Counted from the stretch's first letter, positions 34,154 to 43,936 are shown. The stretch is DNA of 51,033 nucleotides from Verrucomicrobiota bacterium (GCA_018648805.1 JABGQM010000030.1:1-51033); one strand, 5' to 3'. Notes: generated from the letters alone by a model not told the origin. Numbers and translations are program-made.

Positions 34154-35323
34154 ATGAGCAATCGCCTGATTTTTACATCGGAGTCGGTCACAGAGGGACA
34201 TCCGGACAAGGTCGCGGACGGGATTTCGGACGCCATCCTTGACGCCCATCTTACGGCCGACCCTTATTCGCGTGTGGCCTGTGAAACCATGGTGTCGACC
34301 GGTATGGTGGTCGTGGCCGGCGAAATCACCAGCGAGGGTGTCGTGAGTTATCCCGACGTGGTGCGCGAGAAGCTGCACAAAATCGGATACTCCGATACGA
34401 CCAGTGGATTTGGCGCCGACAGCTGCGCCGTACTCGTATCGCTCGACCGCCAGTCAGCCGACATCTCGCAGGGCGTGACGGTGGGCAAGGGCCTCCACAA
34501 GGAGCAGGGCGCCGGTGACCAGGGCATGATGTTCGGGTATGCCTGCAACGAGACGCGCGAACTGATGCCGATGGCCATCATGTTTGCCAACCGCCTGACC
34601 CGCCAACTGGCCAAGGCACGTCGCTCGCGCAAACTTCCGTTCCTCCTGCCCGATGGCAAGGCGCAGGTGTCGGTGGTGTATGAAAACGGCAAGCCCGTGG
34701 CTCTGGATACGGTCGTTGTCTCCTCGCAGCACACCGCCGACGTGTCGCATCGTAAACTGACCGCCGGGATCGTGGAAGAGGTGGTCAAGAAGGTGATCCC
34801 CGAGCGCCTGCGCAAGAAGACGCGTTACCTGATCAACCCGACCGGCCGCTTCGTGGTGGGCGGCCCCCACGGTGACTGTGGCCTGACCGGCCGCAAGATT
34901 ATCGTCGATACCTACGGCGGCATGGGGCGTCACGGTGGCGGTGCTTTCTCGGGCAAAGATCCCTCCAAAGTCGACCGCAGCGCCGCCTACATGGCCCGCT
35001 ATGTGGCCAAGAACATTGTCGCGGCCAAGCTGGCCCAGCGGTGCGAAGTGCAGTTGGCCTACGCCATCGGGTTTGCCGATCCGGTGTCGGTCAATGTCAA
35101 CAGCTTTGACACGGGCACGGCGGATGACGGCGCCCTGGCCGAGGCCGCAGAGAAGGTGTTCGGCCTGCGTCCTTCCGAGATTGTTGAGACGCTCGACCTG
35201 CTACGTCCGATCTATGAGCCGACCTCGGCGTATGGACATTTCGGTCGCAGCAGTGCCCGCGACCTCGAGGCGTTCACGTGGGAGAAGACCGACAAGGTGG
35301 ATGCGCTCAAAGCCGCGCTATAA
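34154..35323 (+). CDS. metK: S-adenosylmethionine synthase
   Basis: A 389-residue enzyme making S-adenosylmethionine from methionine and [78 protein letters not shown] and [24 protein letters not shown] are all present. ATG 34154 starts two residues before the conserved LIFTSES, after AGAGAGAGACC; the longer frame from 34046 overlaps ptsI. No SAM riboswitch is visible in the 26-nt leader. It pairs with ahcY downstream for the methyl cycle. Confidence 0.98.
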   Translation: MSNRLIFTSESVTEGHPDKVADGISDAILDAHLTADPYSRVACETMVSTGMVVVAGEITSEGVVSYPDVVREKLHKIGYSDTTSGFGADSCAVLVSLDRQSADISQGVTVGKGLHKEQGAGDQGMMFGYACNETRELMPMAIMFANRLTRQLAKARRSRKLPFLLPDGKAQVSVVYENGKPVALDTVVVSSQHTADVSHRKLTAGIVEEVVKKVIPERLRKKTRYLINPTGRFVVGGPHGDCGLTGRKIIVDTYGGMGRHGGGAFSGKDPSKVDRSAAYMARYVAKNIVAAKLAQRCEVQLAYAIGFADPVSVNVNSFDTGTADDGALAEAAEKVFGLRPSEIVETLDLLRPIYEPTSAYGHFGRSSARDLEAFTWEKTDKVDALKAAL

Positions 35324-35332
35324 GGCACGGAG

Positions 35333-35367
35333 TACTGACTACTGATTATTGATTACTGACTACTGAT
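35333..35367. repeat. five tandem heptamers TACTGAY between metK and ahcY
   Basis: Five contiguous 7-nt units: TACTGAC, TACTGAT, TATTGAT, TACTGAC, TACTGAT. They start 10 nt after the metK stop and end 13 nt before the ahcY start. It is a single arm with no inverted partner, built on the same tandem-word principle as the hairpin arms elsewhere in the window. Confidence 0.92.
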
Positions 35368-35380
35368 ATCGGGGGAGTGG

Positions 35381-36799
35381 ATGGCTAAGAAACAGAAGAA
35401 GAAAACGTTGGATGCCGTGGTGTCTGACCTGTCGCTGGCGGATTTTGGACGGCGTGAGATCGCCCTGGCCGAGCATGAGATGCCCGGTCTGATGCGACTG
35501 CGTGAGGACTACGGAGCCGCCCAACCGCTCAAGGGCGCGCGCATTACGGGGTCGCTCCACATGACGATCCAGACGGCTGTCCTGATCCAGACCCTCGAGG
35601 CACTCGGTGCCAAGGTGCGCTGGGCCAGCTGCAACATCTATTCGACGCAGGACCATGCGGCGGCCGCCATCGCGGACACCGGCACGCCGGTCTTTGCCAA
35701 GAAAGGCGAGACCCTCGAAGAGTATTGGGAATATACCGATCGGATCCTTGACTGGGGTAACGGTCGCGGCCCGAACATGATCCTCGATGACGGTGGCGAT
35801 GCGACCCTCTTTGTGCACCTGGGTGTCGAGGCCGAGGATGATCCCTCGATCCTGAAACGTACTCCCGGCAGCACCGAAGAAGCCGTCCTGCTTAAGCAGC
35901 TGGCCAAGGCTATCAAGCGTGATCCGGGACGTTTCCACCGCATCGTCGGCAAGATCATCGGCGTATCGGAAGAGACCACCACCGGCGTGCACCGTCTCTA
36001 CCAGATGCACGAAAAGGGACGTCTGCTCTTCCCTGCCTTCAATGTGAACGATGCCGTCACGAAGTCGAAGTTCGACAACCTGTATGGTTGCCGTCACTCG
36101 CTGGTGGATAGTATCTGCCGGGCGACCGACCTGATGCTGGCCGGTAAGGTGGCGGTCGTGGCCGGCTACGGCGATGTCGGCAAGGGCTCCAGCCAGTCGC
36201 TGCGTGGCCAGGGCGCACGGGTGATCGTGACCGAGATCGACCCGATCTGTGCCCTGCAAGCCGCCATGGAGGGCTACGAAGTGATGCCCATGGACGAGGC
36301 CTGCCTCATCGGCGACCTGTTCGTCACCACGACCGGCTGCTGTGACGTGCTCACCGAGAAGCATATGCGCCGCATGAAAAACATGGCGGTGGTCTGTAAT
36401 ATCGGCCATTTCGACAGCGAAATTCAGATCGAGAAGATCGAGAAGTACGAGTGGAAAGAGATCAAGCCGCAAGTCGACCTGGTGACCTTCCCCAGCAAAC
36501 GCAGCATCCTGGTGCTGGCCAAGGGCCGCCTGGTGAATTTGGGCTGTGCCACCGGGCATCCGAGCTTCGTGATGTCGAACAGCTTCTCCTGCCAGGTGTT
36601 GGCTCAGATGGAGCTGTACATGAAGCCGGACGCCTACCCGGTAGGCGTGTACGTCTTGCCCAAGCTGCTGGATGAACATGTGGCGCGGGTCCATCTGGAC
36701 AAGCTCGGAATGAAACTTGACCGTCTGAGCCGAAACCAGGCTAAATACCTGGGCATCAAGCCGGCGGGTCCCTTTAAGCCGGAGACCTATAGGTATTGA
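35381..36799 (+). CDS. ahcY: adenosylhomocysteinase
   Basis: A 472-residue enzyme that hydrolyses S-adenosylhomocysteine to adenosine and homocysteine. Visible are [37 protein letters not shown], the insertion-bearing [10 protein letters not shown] region of the long form, the NAD-binding [20 protein letters not shown], and the C-terminal tail ending FKPETYRY with the conserved Lys and Tyr that reach into the partner subunit. ATG 35381 follows GGGGGAGTGG. It removes the inhibitory product of SAM-dependent methylation, linking directly to metK. Confidence 0.98.
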   Translation: MAKKQKKKTLDAVVSDLSLADFGRREIALAEHEMPGLMRLREDYGAAQPLKGARITGSLHMTIQTAVLIQTLEALGAKVRWASCNIYSTQDHAAAAIADTGTPVFAKKGETLEEYWEYTDRILDWGNGRGPNMILDDGGDATLFVHLGVEAEDDPSILKRTPGSTEEAVLLKQLAKAIKRDPGRFHRIVGKIIGVSEETTTGVHRLYQMHEKGRLLFPAFNVNDAVTKSKFDNLYGCRHSLVDSICRATDLMLAGKVAVVAGYGDVGKGSSQSLRGQGARVIVTEIDPICALQAAMEGYEVMPMDEACLIGDLFVTTTGCCDVLTEKHMRRMKNMAVVCNIGHFDSEIQIEKIEKYEWKEIKPQVDLVTFPSKRSILVLAKGRLVNLGCATGHPSFVMSNSFSCQVLAQMELYMKPDAYPVGVYVLPKLLDEHVARVHLDKLGMKLDRLSRNQAKYLGIKPAGPFKPETYRY

Positions 36800-36830
36800 T
36801 GGCGGGGCGGTGTGTATGTGAATATGGGCG

Positions 36831-36938
36831 CTCTTAGTCGCCACCCTTAGTCGGTTGCCCTTAGTCGAACTGCTTAGTCGATCAAGCCGTTGGATTAAGT
36901 GTCACCGACTAAGAGTGGGACTAAGAGTGAGACTTAGA
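36831..36938. repeat. inverted-repeat element, CTTAGTCG word family
   Basis: The left arm has CTTAGTCG at 36833, 36846, 36860 and 36873, a spacing of 13-14 nt. The right arm carries the complements CGACTAAG (36906), GGACTAAG (36918) and GACTTAG (36931). The arms pair imperfectly with a loop around 36885. The element ends 27 nt before the OmpA-type gene. Confidence 0.88.
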
Positions 36939-36964
36939 GTTGGTTAGCAGGCAAAAAGGGAGTG

Positions 36965-38308
36965 ATGATGAATAATCGGTTAATCTCAGGTGTAGTCGCC
37001 GTGATGTGCATGGCAGGTGTGGTGAGCGCACAGGTGGAGTCAGACAACCAGGCGCATTGGTATGTTTCGCCTGCGATCGGCCTCCTTATGTTTGAGGGGG
37101 ACCAGGAGGTGGAGAACGGTATCCAGGGCAACATCCGCCTGGGCTACGATCTGACCGAATGGTGGTCGATCGAAGGGATGATTCTCGTGGCCCCGACCCT
37201 CGACGAGAACTTCCGAACCGAGTTCGGCACCGGCGCGGAAATATCGCGACTGGACGAAGCGAACGACATGGCGGGGGTCCATTCCACATCGGCCATCGGG
37301 TTGGCCGTGGAGGGACTCTTCCATTTCACCCGCTGGGACCGCCTGGACCCGTTCCTTGCGATTGGCGCGGGCGTGACGCTCTATGCCGACGATATGGCCG
37401 AGGGCGCGACCGAGCCGGTTTTTCGTCTGGGTGGCGGTGTGATGTACCACTTCAACGACGAGTGGGGTGTGCGTGCAGACGCCCGCGTGCTGCTTTCCGG
37501 TAAAGATACCGAGGCCAACAGTCAGCTCGATGCCGGGTTGATGTGGACCTGGGGCGCCCGGATTGGTCCCAACATGCGGGCCACGGGTGGACCGCTCGAC
37601 AGCGATGGCGATGGCCTCTCGGATGTACGTGAGTCGGAGCTGGGCACCGATCCGTATGATCCCGATACGGATAAAGATGGTCTGAGCGATGGCGATGAGG
37701 TCTTGACCTACAAGACCGACCCCCTCAATCCGGATACCGATTACGACGGCCTCAAGGATGGCGTCGAGGTGCGCGACCACAAGACCGATCCGCTCGATCG
37801 TGACACGGATGATGGCGGCGTGGCCGATGGGCACGAGGTGATTGAAGACCGCACCAATCCGCTGGATCCGGCTGACGACCTGCTCCTGATTGAGTTGGAT
37901 CTGAAGTTCGACTACGACAAGGCCGACATCAAGCCTGAGTATTTCGACGACCTCAACGTGATCGCCAAGGTCTTGAATCGCCACGAGGGCTCCGAGGCCC
38001 GCATCGAGGGACACGCCGACAAGCTGAAGCGTTCGAGTGCCCGTTACAACCGCAACCTGTCAAAGCGTCGCGCCCAGTCGGTGCTATCCTATCTCGAAGA
38101 GGTAGCCGGCATCGAAGGCGACCGCATGGAGTCGGTTGGGTATGGATTCGACCGCCCCAAGGCTGAGAACGATCCCGAATTCGGCAATCCGGTTAACCGT
38201 CGTGTGGAGGTCTATCTGCGCGGGGTGGACAAGGTCGCCGAAGCCGGCGAAGGCGGTGTGCTGAACATCGAACCCGCTGCCGAGGATGTTGCGCCGGAAG
38301 ATAAATAG
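36965..38308 (+). CDS. OmpA-family outer-membrane protein with thrombospondin type-3 repeats
   Basis: A 447-residue protein. A signal peptide ends near VSA-QV. Residues 30-205 form a beta-barrel-like N-terminal domain. Residues 210-310 contain about five calcium-binding repeats of the DSDGDGLSD, DPDTDKDGLSDGDE type. Residues 318-425 are an OmpA C-terminal peptidoglycan-binding domain with LKFDYDKADIKPEYF, EGHADKLKRSSARYNRNLSKRRAQSV and NRRVEVYL; the usual HTD is HAD. It ties the outer membrane to the cell wall. The start is one of two ATGs at 36965/36968 after AAAAGGGAG. It is likely an abundant envelope protein. Confidence 0.93.
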   Translation: MMNNRLISGVVAVMCMAGVVSAQVESDNQAHWYVSPAIGLLMFEGDQEVENGIQGNIRLGYDLTEWWSIEGMILVAPTLDENFRTEFGTGAEISRLDEANDMAGVHSTSAIGLAVEGLFHFTRWDRLDPFLAIGAGVTLYADDMAEGATEPVFRLGGGVMYHFNDEWGVRADARVLLSGKDTEANSQLDAGLMWTWGARIGPNMRATGGPLDSDGDGLSDVRESELGTDPYDPDTDKDGLSDGDEVLTYKTDPLNPDTDYDGLKDGVEVRDHKTDPLDRDTDDGGVADGHEVIEDRTNPLDPADDLLLIELDLKFDYDKADIKPEYFDDLNVIAKVLNRHEGSEARIEGHADKLKRSSARYNRNLSKRRAQSVLSYLEEVAGIEGDRMESVGYGFDRPKAENDPEFGNPVNRRVEVYLRGVDKVAEAGEGGVLNIEPAAEDVAPEDK

Positions 38309-38355
38309 ACGTTGCCCGAGAAGGGTTAAGGATACAGAAACGCTCAAAACAGGGA

Positions 38356-38503
38356 GAATTTCCAATATCCAACAAGGAATTTCCAATATCCAAGGTGAGA
38401 ATGCGAGCGATACACACGGGAATCGCAGGAGGTCCGTGAAGTCTGGCAAAGGATCCCCCTTGGACATTGGATTTGAGTGTTGGCTGTTGGATATTGAAAT
38501 CTC
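38356..38503. repeat. inverted-repeat element, CAATATCC word family (copy 3)
   Basis: The left arm 38356-38395 carries TTTCCAATATCCAACAAGG. The right arm 38457-38503 carries its complement CTGTTGGATATTGAAA. The core is unrelated to those of the copies at 8897 and 20372. It lies in the 284-nt gap before fabZ. The last 90 nt of the gap hold no clear motif except an AGGAGG ribosome-binding site. Confidence 0.88.
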
Positions 38504-38592
38504 CCGGAGCGCAGTTACCTTTTTGGATGGCGTCTGAAGGTAGGAATAGGAATACGCTGAATACTGAACACTGTCCCCCCAGGAGGTAGGCT

Positions 38593-39042
38593 ATGCCAGA
38601 GTTGACCGTTGAACAGATTATGAAGCTTCTGCCTCACCGCTATCCCATCCTTCTGGTCGATCGCGTGGCCGAAATGGACACCGAAGCCCAGACGATCGTG
38701 GGGATCAAGAATGTCAGCATCAACGAGCCGTTCTTCCAGGGGCATTTCCCGGGGATGCCGGTGATGCCGGGGGTATTACAGCTTGAGGCTATGGCCCAGA
38801 CCGGCGGGATACTGCTGGTGACGCTTCTGCAGACGACCGATGTGATTCCCTACTTCATGTCCATTGATAAGGCCAAGTTCCGGCGCGTAGTCAAGCCGGG
38901 TGACCAGCTTCATATCGAGGTCCAGATCACGACGCTGAAGGCGCGTCTGGCTCGCATGAAGGCGACCGTAAAGGTCGGCGACGAGGTCGCCTCGCAAGCC
39001 GAGCTGATGTGCATGATCACCCCCAGAGAGGCGATTGATTGA
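38593..39042 (+). CDS. fabZ: 3-hydroxyacyl-[acyl-carrier-protein] dehydratase FabZ
   Basis: A 149-residue hot-dog-fold enzyme of fatty acid elongation that dehydrates 3-hydroxyacyl-ACP. The motif [14 protein letters not shown] is followed by the catalytic [23 protein letters not shown] with His and Glu. [21 protein letters not shown] is also typical. The start follows CAGGAGGTAGGCT. Its TGA stop overlaps the TTG start of gspD by 4 nt, so a fatty-acid gene and a secretion gene are translationally linked, which is an unusual pairing. Confidence 0.97.
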   Translation: MPELTVEQIMKLLPHRYPILLVDRVAEMDTEAQTIVGIKNVSINEPFFQGHFPGMPVMPGVLQLEAMAQTGGILLVTLLQTTDVIPYFMSIDKAKFRRVVKPGDQLHIEVQITTLKARLARMKATVKVGDEVASQAELMCMITPREAID

Positions 39043-41036
39043 CCGCGCGGCGGATAGGGCCGCACGCGTGGGGCGGCATGCTGGCGGCAGTCATGCTGCT
39101 GCCGTCCGTTGTGGGTGCCGCGACCGATACCGTGGCCCGTGCGTCTGCGATGGCCAGCCGGTTGCCGGCGCGTGCCATATCGGCGCCGCCTGCAGCAGCG
39201 TCGGCCGGATTCGTCAACTTCAGTTTTGATCAGGTGGATGTCAATTCGTTCGTCAAGCTGGTCGGCGAGATCACGGGGCTCAAGTTTGTCGTGGGGGAGG
39301 GCGTGGCCGGTAAGATCACGGTCGTCTCGCCGCGCGTACGGCAGGATGAAGTCTATCCCCTTTTTGTCTCAATCCTCGAGTCGGTCGGCTGTTCAGTCGT
39401 CGACGAAGGCGCCCTGCACCGCGTGGTACGGCTGCCCGACCGCCCGACGCCTATGGGCAAGATCGTGGGAGAAGGGGAGACCGGGTCCGGCCTGATTACC
39501 AAGGTGATTCGCCTGGAACATGCCAGTGCGGGTGACCTGGTCAAGGTGCTCGAAGCCAAGGTCATGGGGGGCAAGGCAGGTGGCATCGCGGCGATTGATG
39601 AGACCAACCACCTGATTGTGTCGGATACGGCATCGGTTGTGCAGAGCATTGAACAGCTTGTGGCCCGGATTGATCAGCCCGGCTTGAAGCGCCTGACCGA
39701 AGTGGTGACCTTGGTGCATGCCGGTGCCGATGAAGTGGCCGCCCAGCTCAACGCCGCCCTGCAGCAGCGCCAGACGCGCGGGCAACGCATGGCCCAGCGC
39801 CTGCCCTCCGTCGCGGCCGCCGGCCCAAGCGCGGCGCGTATGGCCACCGTCGTGGCCGCCCCGCATGCCAACGCGCTGATGTTGGTGGGCACGGCCGCGC
39901 AGGTCGCTGAGCTCAAGACCTTGATCACCCGCATTGATGTCGAGACGCCCTCCGGGCGCGGGCGTCTCAATGCGATCTTCCTGAACTATCTCTCCGCCAA
40001 GGAGGCCGCCGCCAGCATCGGCGCCCTGCTGGCCAAACGGCAAGTCAAGGGGCGCGCGGGGGTGCAGCTCAACCCCATCGCTATCGAGGCCAGTGAGGCC
40101 AATAACGCCCTCCTGGTGGATGCTACCCCCGGTGATTTTGAGGTGGTGCGTCAGTTGGTCGAGCAGCTCGATCGTGTACCGTCCCAGGTGCATATCAGCG
40201 TCATGATTGCCGAGCTGGCCATTAGCGACGATTTCACATTCGGCGTGGAGCTGGGCGCTCTGGATCTTCCGGATGGCAAGGGCGATACGGCCATCCAGGG
40301 CGGCAGCACGTTCAACAGCGGTGCCGACAGCGTCCTGAACAGCATCCAGCAGGGCCTCTTCCCGCAGGGGATGACCGTCGGCCTGGCCTATGGCAACCGC
40401 ATCGACGACGCCGGGAACGTCTCGCTCAGCTACCCCGGCCTGATCAATGTCAATGCGATCAAGCGGGATAGCCGCTTCAAGGTGCTCTCCGAGACCTCGC
40501 TTGAGGTGCTGGATAATCGCGAGGCCTTCGTCAATATCGTCAACGAGATCCCGATCCTGAAGTCCACGATCGAGGGCGGATCCGGCTCCTCGCGCGACGT
40601 GATTCAGAACATCGAACGTATTGAGGCCGGCATTAAGCTCAAGCTGACGCCGCACGTGATCGACGGCTACAAGGTCCGCATGGAGCTCAACCCCAGCATC
40701 GAGGTGATCCAGGATACGGGTGACACCGGCGGCAGCCTGACCCCGACCATCGCGCGGCGTGAAGTCAGTACGACGGTCACCGTACCGAGCGGCCGCACGA
40801 TTGTCATTGCCGGGCTGACCCGCCAGGACCAGATCGACGTGCAGCGCAAGGTGCCCATCCTCGGTTCGATTCCGCTGATCGGTATGCTGTTTCGGAGCAG
40901 GGACCAGGCGGACCAGCGCACCAACCTGCTGATTTTCGTGACGCCCATACTGGTCGATACCATGGAGGACCAGGAAGGCATTCGTCGCGAGTGGGAGCTG
41001 AAGACAGGGCTGCCCGAAGGCTCGGGGAATGAGTGA
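39039..41036 (+). CDS. gspD: type II secretion system secretin GspD
   Basis: A 665-residue outer-membrane channel protein. It begins with TTG at 39039 and a signal peptide ending near VGA-AT. An N0 domain (VNFSFDQVDVNSFVKLVGEITGLKFVV) and N1-N3 domains with LEHASAGDLVKVLEAKV and LVHAGADEVAAQL follow. The C-terminal secretin domain has VPSGRTIVIAGLTRQDQIDVQRKVPILGSIPLIGMLFRSRD near residues 575-620. It forms the gate for folded proteins. gspE and gspF follow, but no pseudopilin genes are in view, so the set is incomplete here. Confidence 0.95.
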   Translation: MTARRIGPHAWGGMLAAVMLLPSVVGAATDTVARASAMASRLPARAISAPPAAASAGFVNFSFDQVDVNSFVKLVGEITGLKFVVGEGVAGKITVVSPRVRQDEVYPLFVSILESVGCSVVDEGALHRVVRLPDRPTPMGKIVGEGETGSGLITKVIRLEHASAGDLVKVLEAKVMGGKAGGIAAIDETNHLIVSDTASVVQSIEQLVARIDQPGLKRLTEVVTLVHAGADEVAAQLNAALQQRQTRGQRMAQRLPSVAAAGPSAARMATVVAAPHANALMLVGTAAQVAELKTLITRIDVETPSGRGRLNAIFLNYLSAKEAAASIGALLAKRQVKGRAGVQLNPIAIEASEANNALLVDATPGDFEVVRQLVEQLDRVPSQVHISVMIAELAISDDFTFGVELGALDLPDGKGDTAIQGGSTFNSGADSVLNSIQQGLFPQGMTVGLAYGNRIDDAGNVSLSYPGLINVNAIKRDSRFKVLSETSLEVLDNREAFVNIVNEIPILKSTIEGGSGSSRDVIQNIERIEAGIKLKLTPHVIDGYKVRMELNPSIEVIQDTGDTGGSLTPTIARREVSTTVTVPSGRTIVIAGLTRQDQIDVQRKVPILGSIPLIGMLFRSRDQADQRTNLLIFVTPILVDTMEDQEGIRREWELKTGLPEGSGNE

Positions 41037-41041
41037 GGGGA

Positions 41042-41180
41042 GAACAGCCGAACAGCCGAACAGCCGAACAATCGAACAGCCGAACTACGAACGGGGAAAC
41101 CGATGGCCATTCATTGCCCGGTCCAGTAGCGCTCCCACTTCGTAGTTCGAATGTTCGGCTGTTCAATTGTTCGATTGTTC
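41042..41180. repeat. inverted-repeat element, GAACAGCC octamer family (copy 1)
   Basis: The left arm is six contiguous octamers (41042-41089) ending in GAACTACG. The core is 51 nt (41090-41140). The right arm is five octamers, each ending in GTTC (41141-41180), beginning CGTAGTTC. The core begins AACGGGGAAACCGATGGCC and is almost identical to that of copy 2. The element begins 5 nt after gspD and ends 14 nt before gspE. Confidence 0.95.
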
Positions 41181-41194
41181 CCGCGGGAGTGTAA

Positions 41195-42751
41195 ATGAGT
41201 GCACCGAGTCTAAGTGAACGTGCCGCGGCGATGGGAATCCGCTTCCTGGATCAGATCCCCGACCACTGTCTCGATCCGGATCTGATCGCGCAGGTGCCGG
41301 TCGAGTGGGCCCGTTCGCACGGCATGCTGCCGCTGCGCCTGGATGGCGAAGCCTGTGTGGCCACGGCCGATATCGACCACGTGCAGCCGCAGGAAGATCT
41401 GGCGCTGCTGATCGGCGAGGACCTTGCCGCGGTGGCCGCACCGCACGACGTGATTCTGCAGGGCATTGAGCGCTGCTATTTCAGTCGCGACAACTCGCCT
41501 GACGATTTCCTGCGCGATCTCGAGGGCGTAGGCGATGGCACCGTTGCAGTGGTGCAGGGCGGCAACGACCTGCTGGCCGAGGCCGAGAAAGCCCCGGTGA
41601 CACGCCTGATCAACTTGATCCTGCTTGAAGCGGTCAAGCGCGAGGCCTCCGACATCCATTTCGAACCGTTCGAATCGCGCCTGCGCGTGCGCTATCGCAT
41701 CGATGGCAATCTCTACGAGCAGGCCTCACCGCCCAAACATCTTGAGGATGCCCTCGTGTCGCGGCTCAAGGTCATGGGGCGCATGGATATCGCCGAGCGC
41801 CGCCTGCCGCAGGATGGCATGGCACGCGTCCATGTGGGAGAGCGCGAAATTGACGTACGCATCTCGACCGTTCCCGTTGCCGAGGGCGAACGCGTCGTGC
41901 TGCGCCTGCTCGACCAGCAGGCCACGCTCCTGCCCCTGGGTAGCCTCGGGATGAGCCCCGCCGTTCTGGATGGCGTGGCGGGGCTTCTGGCGGCGCCACA
42001 CGGCATGATCGTGGTGAGCGGCCCCACCGGGGCTGGCAAGACCACCACGCTCTATGCCGCGCTGGGTCAGCTGGACTCCTCGCGTCGCAATATCATGACG
42101 ATCGAAGAGCCGATCGAGTATCAGCTGCCCGATATCGGGCAGATCCAGGTGAAGCCGAAGATCGGATTGACCTTTGCGCAGGGGTTGCGTCATATCCTGC
42201 GCCAGGACCCCGATATCGTGCTGGTGGGGGAGACGCGCGACCGTGAAACGGCCGATATCGCCGTACGCGCCTCGCTGACCGGTCACCTCGTGTTTACGAC
42301 GCTGCATACCAACGATGCGCCCGGCACCGTCTCGCGCCTGGTCGATATGGGGGTCGAACCCTACCTGTTGGCCTCCTGTCTGCGCGGTGCCATGGCCCAG
42401 CGCCTCGTGCGGCGGCTCTGTCCGCACTGCCGGCGTGAGGGTGTGGCGACAGCGGATGCGGTAGCCGAGCTGGGTGATGCGCTGGCCGCAGTGGTGACCG
42501 GCAAGCCCCTATGGGAACCGGTGGGTTGCGCGCACTGCCTGGAAGGCTACAGCGGACGTATGGGCGTGTTTGAGCTGGTTCAGATCAATGCGGCCCTGCG
42601 GGATGCCATTCGGCGCGGATCGTCCGGCCTGGGTGAGCTTAAGCAGCTTGCCGTGGCGGCCGGGATGCGTCCCCTCGTGGCCGACACGGTGGACCGCATG
42701 CTGGAAGGCGAGACCAGCCTGGAGGAAGCCTTGAACGTGGCCGCTGCATGA
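41195..42751 (+). CDS. gspE: type II secretion system ATPase GspE
   Basis: A 518-residue ATPase. The N-terminal domain is followed by ASDIHFEPFESRLRVRYRIDG, Walker A GPTGAGKTTTLYAAL, the Asp box IEEPIEYQLPDIGQIQV, the Walker B region LRQDPDIVLVGETRD, and the His box VFTTLHTNDA. A CPHC...CAHC zinc-binding insert near the C-terminus is typical. It powers pseudopilus assembly. ATG 41195 follows GCGGGAG. Its stop overlaps the gspF start (ATGA). Confidence 0.97.
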   Translation: MSAPSLSERAAAMGIRFLDQIPDHCLDPDLIAQVPVEWARSHGMLPLRLDGEACVATADIDHVQPQEDLALLIGEDLAAVAAPHDVILQGIERCYFSRDNSPDDFLRDLEGVGDGTVAVVQGGNDLLAEAEKAPVTRLINLILLEAVKREASDIHFEPFESRLRVRYRIDGNLYEQASPPKHLEDALVSRLKVMGRMDIAERRLPQDGMARVHVGEREIDVRISTVPVAEGERVVLRLLDQQATLLPLGSLGMSPAVLDGVAGLLAAPHGMIVVSGPTGAGKTTTLYAALGQLDSSRRNIMTIEEPIEYQLPDIGQIQVKPKIGLTFAQGLRHILRQDPDIVLVGETRDRETADIAVRASLTGHLVFTTLHTNDAPGTVSRLVDMGVEPYLLASCLRGAMAQRLVRRLCPHCRREGVATADAVAELGDALAAVVTGKPLWEPVGCAHCLEGYSGRMGVFELVQINAALRDAIRRGSSGLGELKQLAVAAGMRPLVADTVDRMLEGETSLEEALNVAAA

Positions 42752-43935
42752 AGACCTTTGAGTACAAGGGGTTTGATGCCGCCGGGAAGGGGGTCCGCGG
42801 GTTGACCGAGGGGCTCAGCGTAAAGCAGGCCCGTGAGCAGTTGGCGGCGCGCGGGATTCTGGCCGAACGCATCAGCCCGACTGGTCGCCGCGTCCGTCTG
42901 CCTGTCCTGGAGCGGGCCGTGGTCTATCGCGAACTCAGCTCCCTGCTGCGTGCCGGCGTGCCGCTCCTGGGGGCGCTCGACATCATGTTGCAGTCGCCAG
43001 AGCTCTCCAACGTGCGCGTGGTGTTGGCCGCGACCCGCGACGGCATTCGCGAGGGGCGGGCTCTGGCCCGATCACTGGCCGATGCCAGCGCATCCGTAGG
43101 CACTTTCGAGACGGCCGTCATCGAGGCGGGCGAGCAGTCCGGCGGCCTGCCCATCATGCTGGAACGCTGTGCCGCCTTTCTCGAGGAGCAGGACCGTGTG
43201 CGCGAGCGCATTCAGGGCGCCCTGATCTATCCGGCCATCGTCTTTACGGTTGGCATTATCGTGGCCGTTCTGATGCTGGGCCTGCTTCTTCCGCGCGCGG
43301 CCGAGGTGCTCGACAGCCGTGCGGGAGGGCTGCCCGGTCTAACCCGGTTTATGCTGGGGCTCGGCCACGGCATTGAAGTCGGATGGCCCCTGCTCGTCGT
43401 GTTACTCGTTGCGGGCGTAGTCGTTGGGAAGAAAGCTCTGAAACGAGGGACGGCCTCACGGGTGCAGTTTGACCGCTGGCTGTTCCGGCTTCCGGGATTT
43501 GGCAAAGGGTATCGTCTGCTGGTGAATATGCGCTTTGCGCGAACGCTCGCGATTCTGGTTGGTGGCGGCGTATCCCCGATCCAGGGCATGCAGCTGGCCG
43601 GGCGTGCCACGGGCAGTGTCGCGGTCGCGGCCGACAGCGAGGTCGGTGCGGCGGCTGTGGAGCACGGCAGCAGCCTCTCAGATGCCATTGAAGCCATTCC
43701 TGCTCTGTCGGGGACGCTGCCCGGCTGGATACGTGTGGGGGAGGCCAGTGGCGAACTGGAGCGACTTCTAGATAGTGCCGCGCAGCGCTTTGAGGCCACC
43801 TGGGATCGTTTTCTGCAACGCTGGCTGGCCGTCGTGGAGCCCATCCTGATCGTCCTGATCGGCGGCTTCGTCCTGCTCGTCACGCTCGCGGTACTGCTCC
43901 CCATCCTGAATCTGAGTCAGGCGTTGGGAAAGTAG
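42748..43935 (+). CDS. gspF: type II secretion system inner-membrane platform protein GspF
   Basis: A 395-residue protein with two cytoplasmic GspF domains (residues about 60-180 and 265-385). Each is followed by hydrophobic helices (ALIYPAIVFTVGIIVAVLMLGLLLP, WPLLVVLLVAGVVVG, ILIVLIGGFVLLVTLAVLLPIL). The N-terminal FEYKGFDAAGKGVRGLTEG and the paired ELSSLLRAGVPLLGALDI and VGGGVSPIQGMQLA segments are typical. It anchors GspE to the membrane. It overlaps gspE by 4 nt. Confidence 0.96.
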   Translation: MKTFEYKGFDAAGKGVRGLTEGLSVKQAREQLAARGILAERISPTGRRVRLPVLERAVVYRELSSLLRAGVPLLGALDIMLQSPELSNVRVVLAATRDGIREGRALARSLADASASVGTFETAVIEAGEQSGGLPIMLERCAAFLEEQDRVRERIQGALIYPAIVFTVGIIVAVLMLGLLLPRAAEVLDSRAGGLPGLTRFMLGLGHGIEVGWPLLVVLLVAGVVVGKKALKRGTASRVQFDRWLFRLPGFGKGYRLLVNMRFARTLAILVGGGVSPIQGMQLAGRATGSVAVAADSEVGAAAVEHGSSLSDAIEAIPALSGTLPGWIRVGEASGELERLLDSAAQRFEATWDRFLQRWLAVVEPILIVLIGGFVLLVTLAVLLPILNLSQALGK

Positions 43936-43936
43936 G

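Noticed and set aside
34128..35380. SAM or SAH riboswitch in front of metK or ahcY
   Set aside because: The leaders are 26 and 57 nt, too short for known classes, and the ahcY leader is filled by tandem heptamers.
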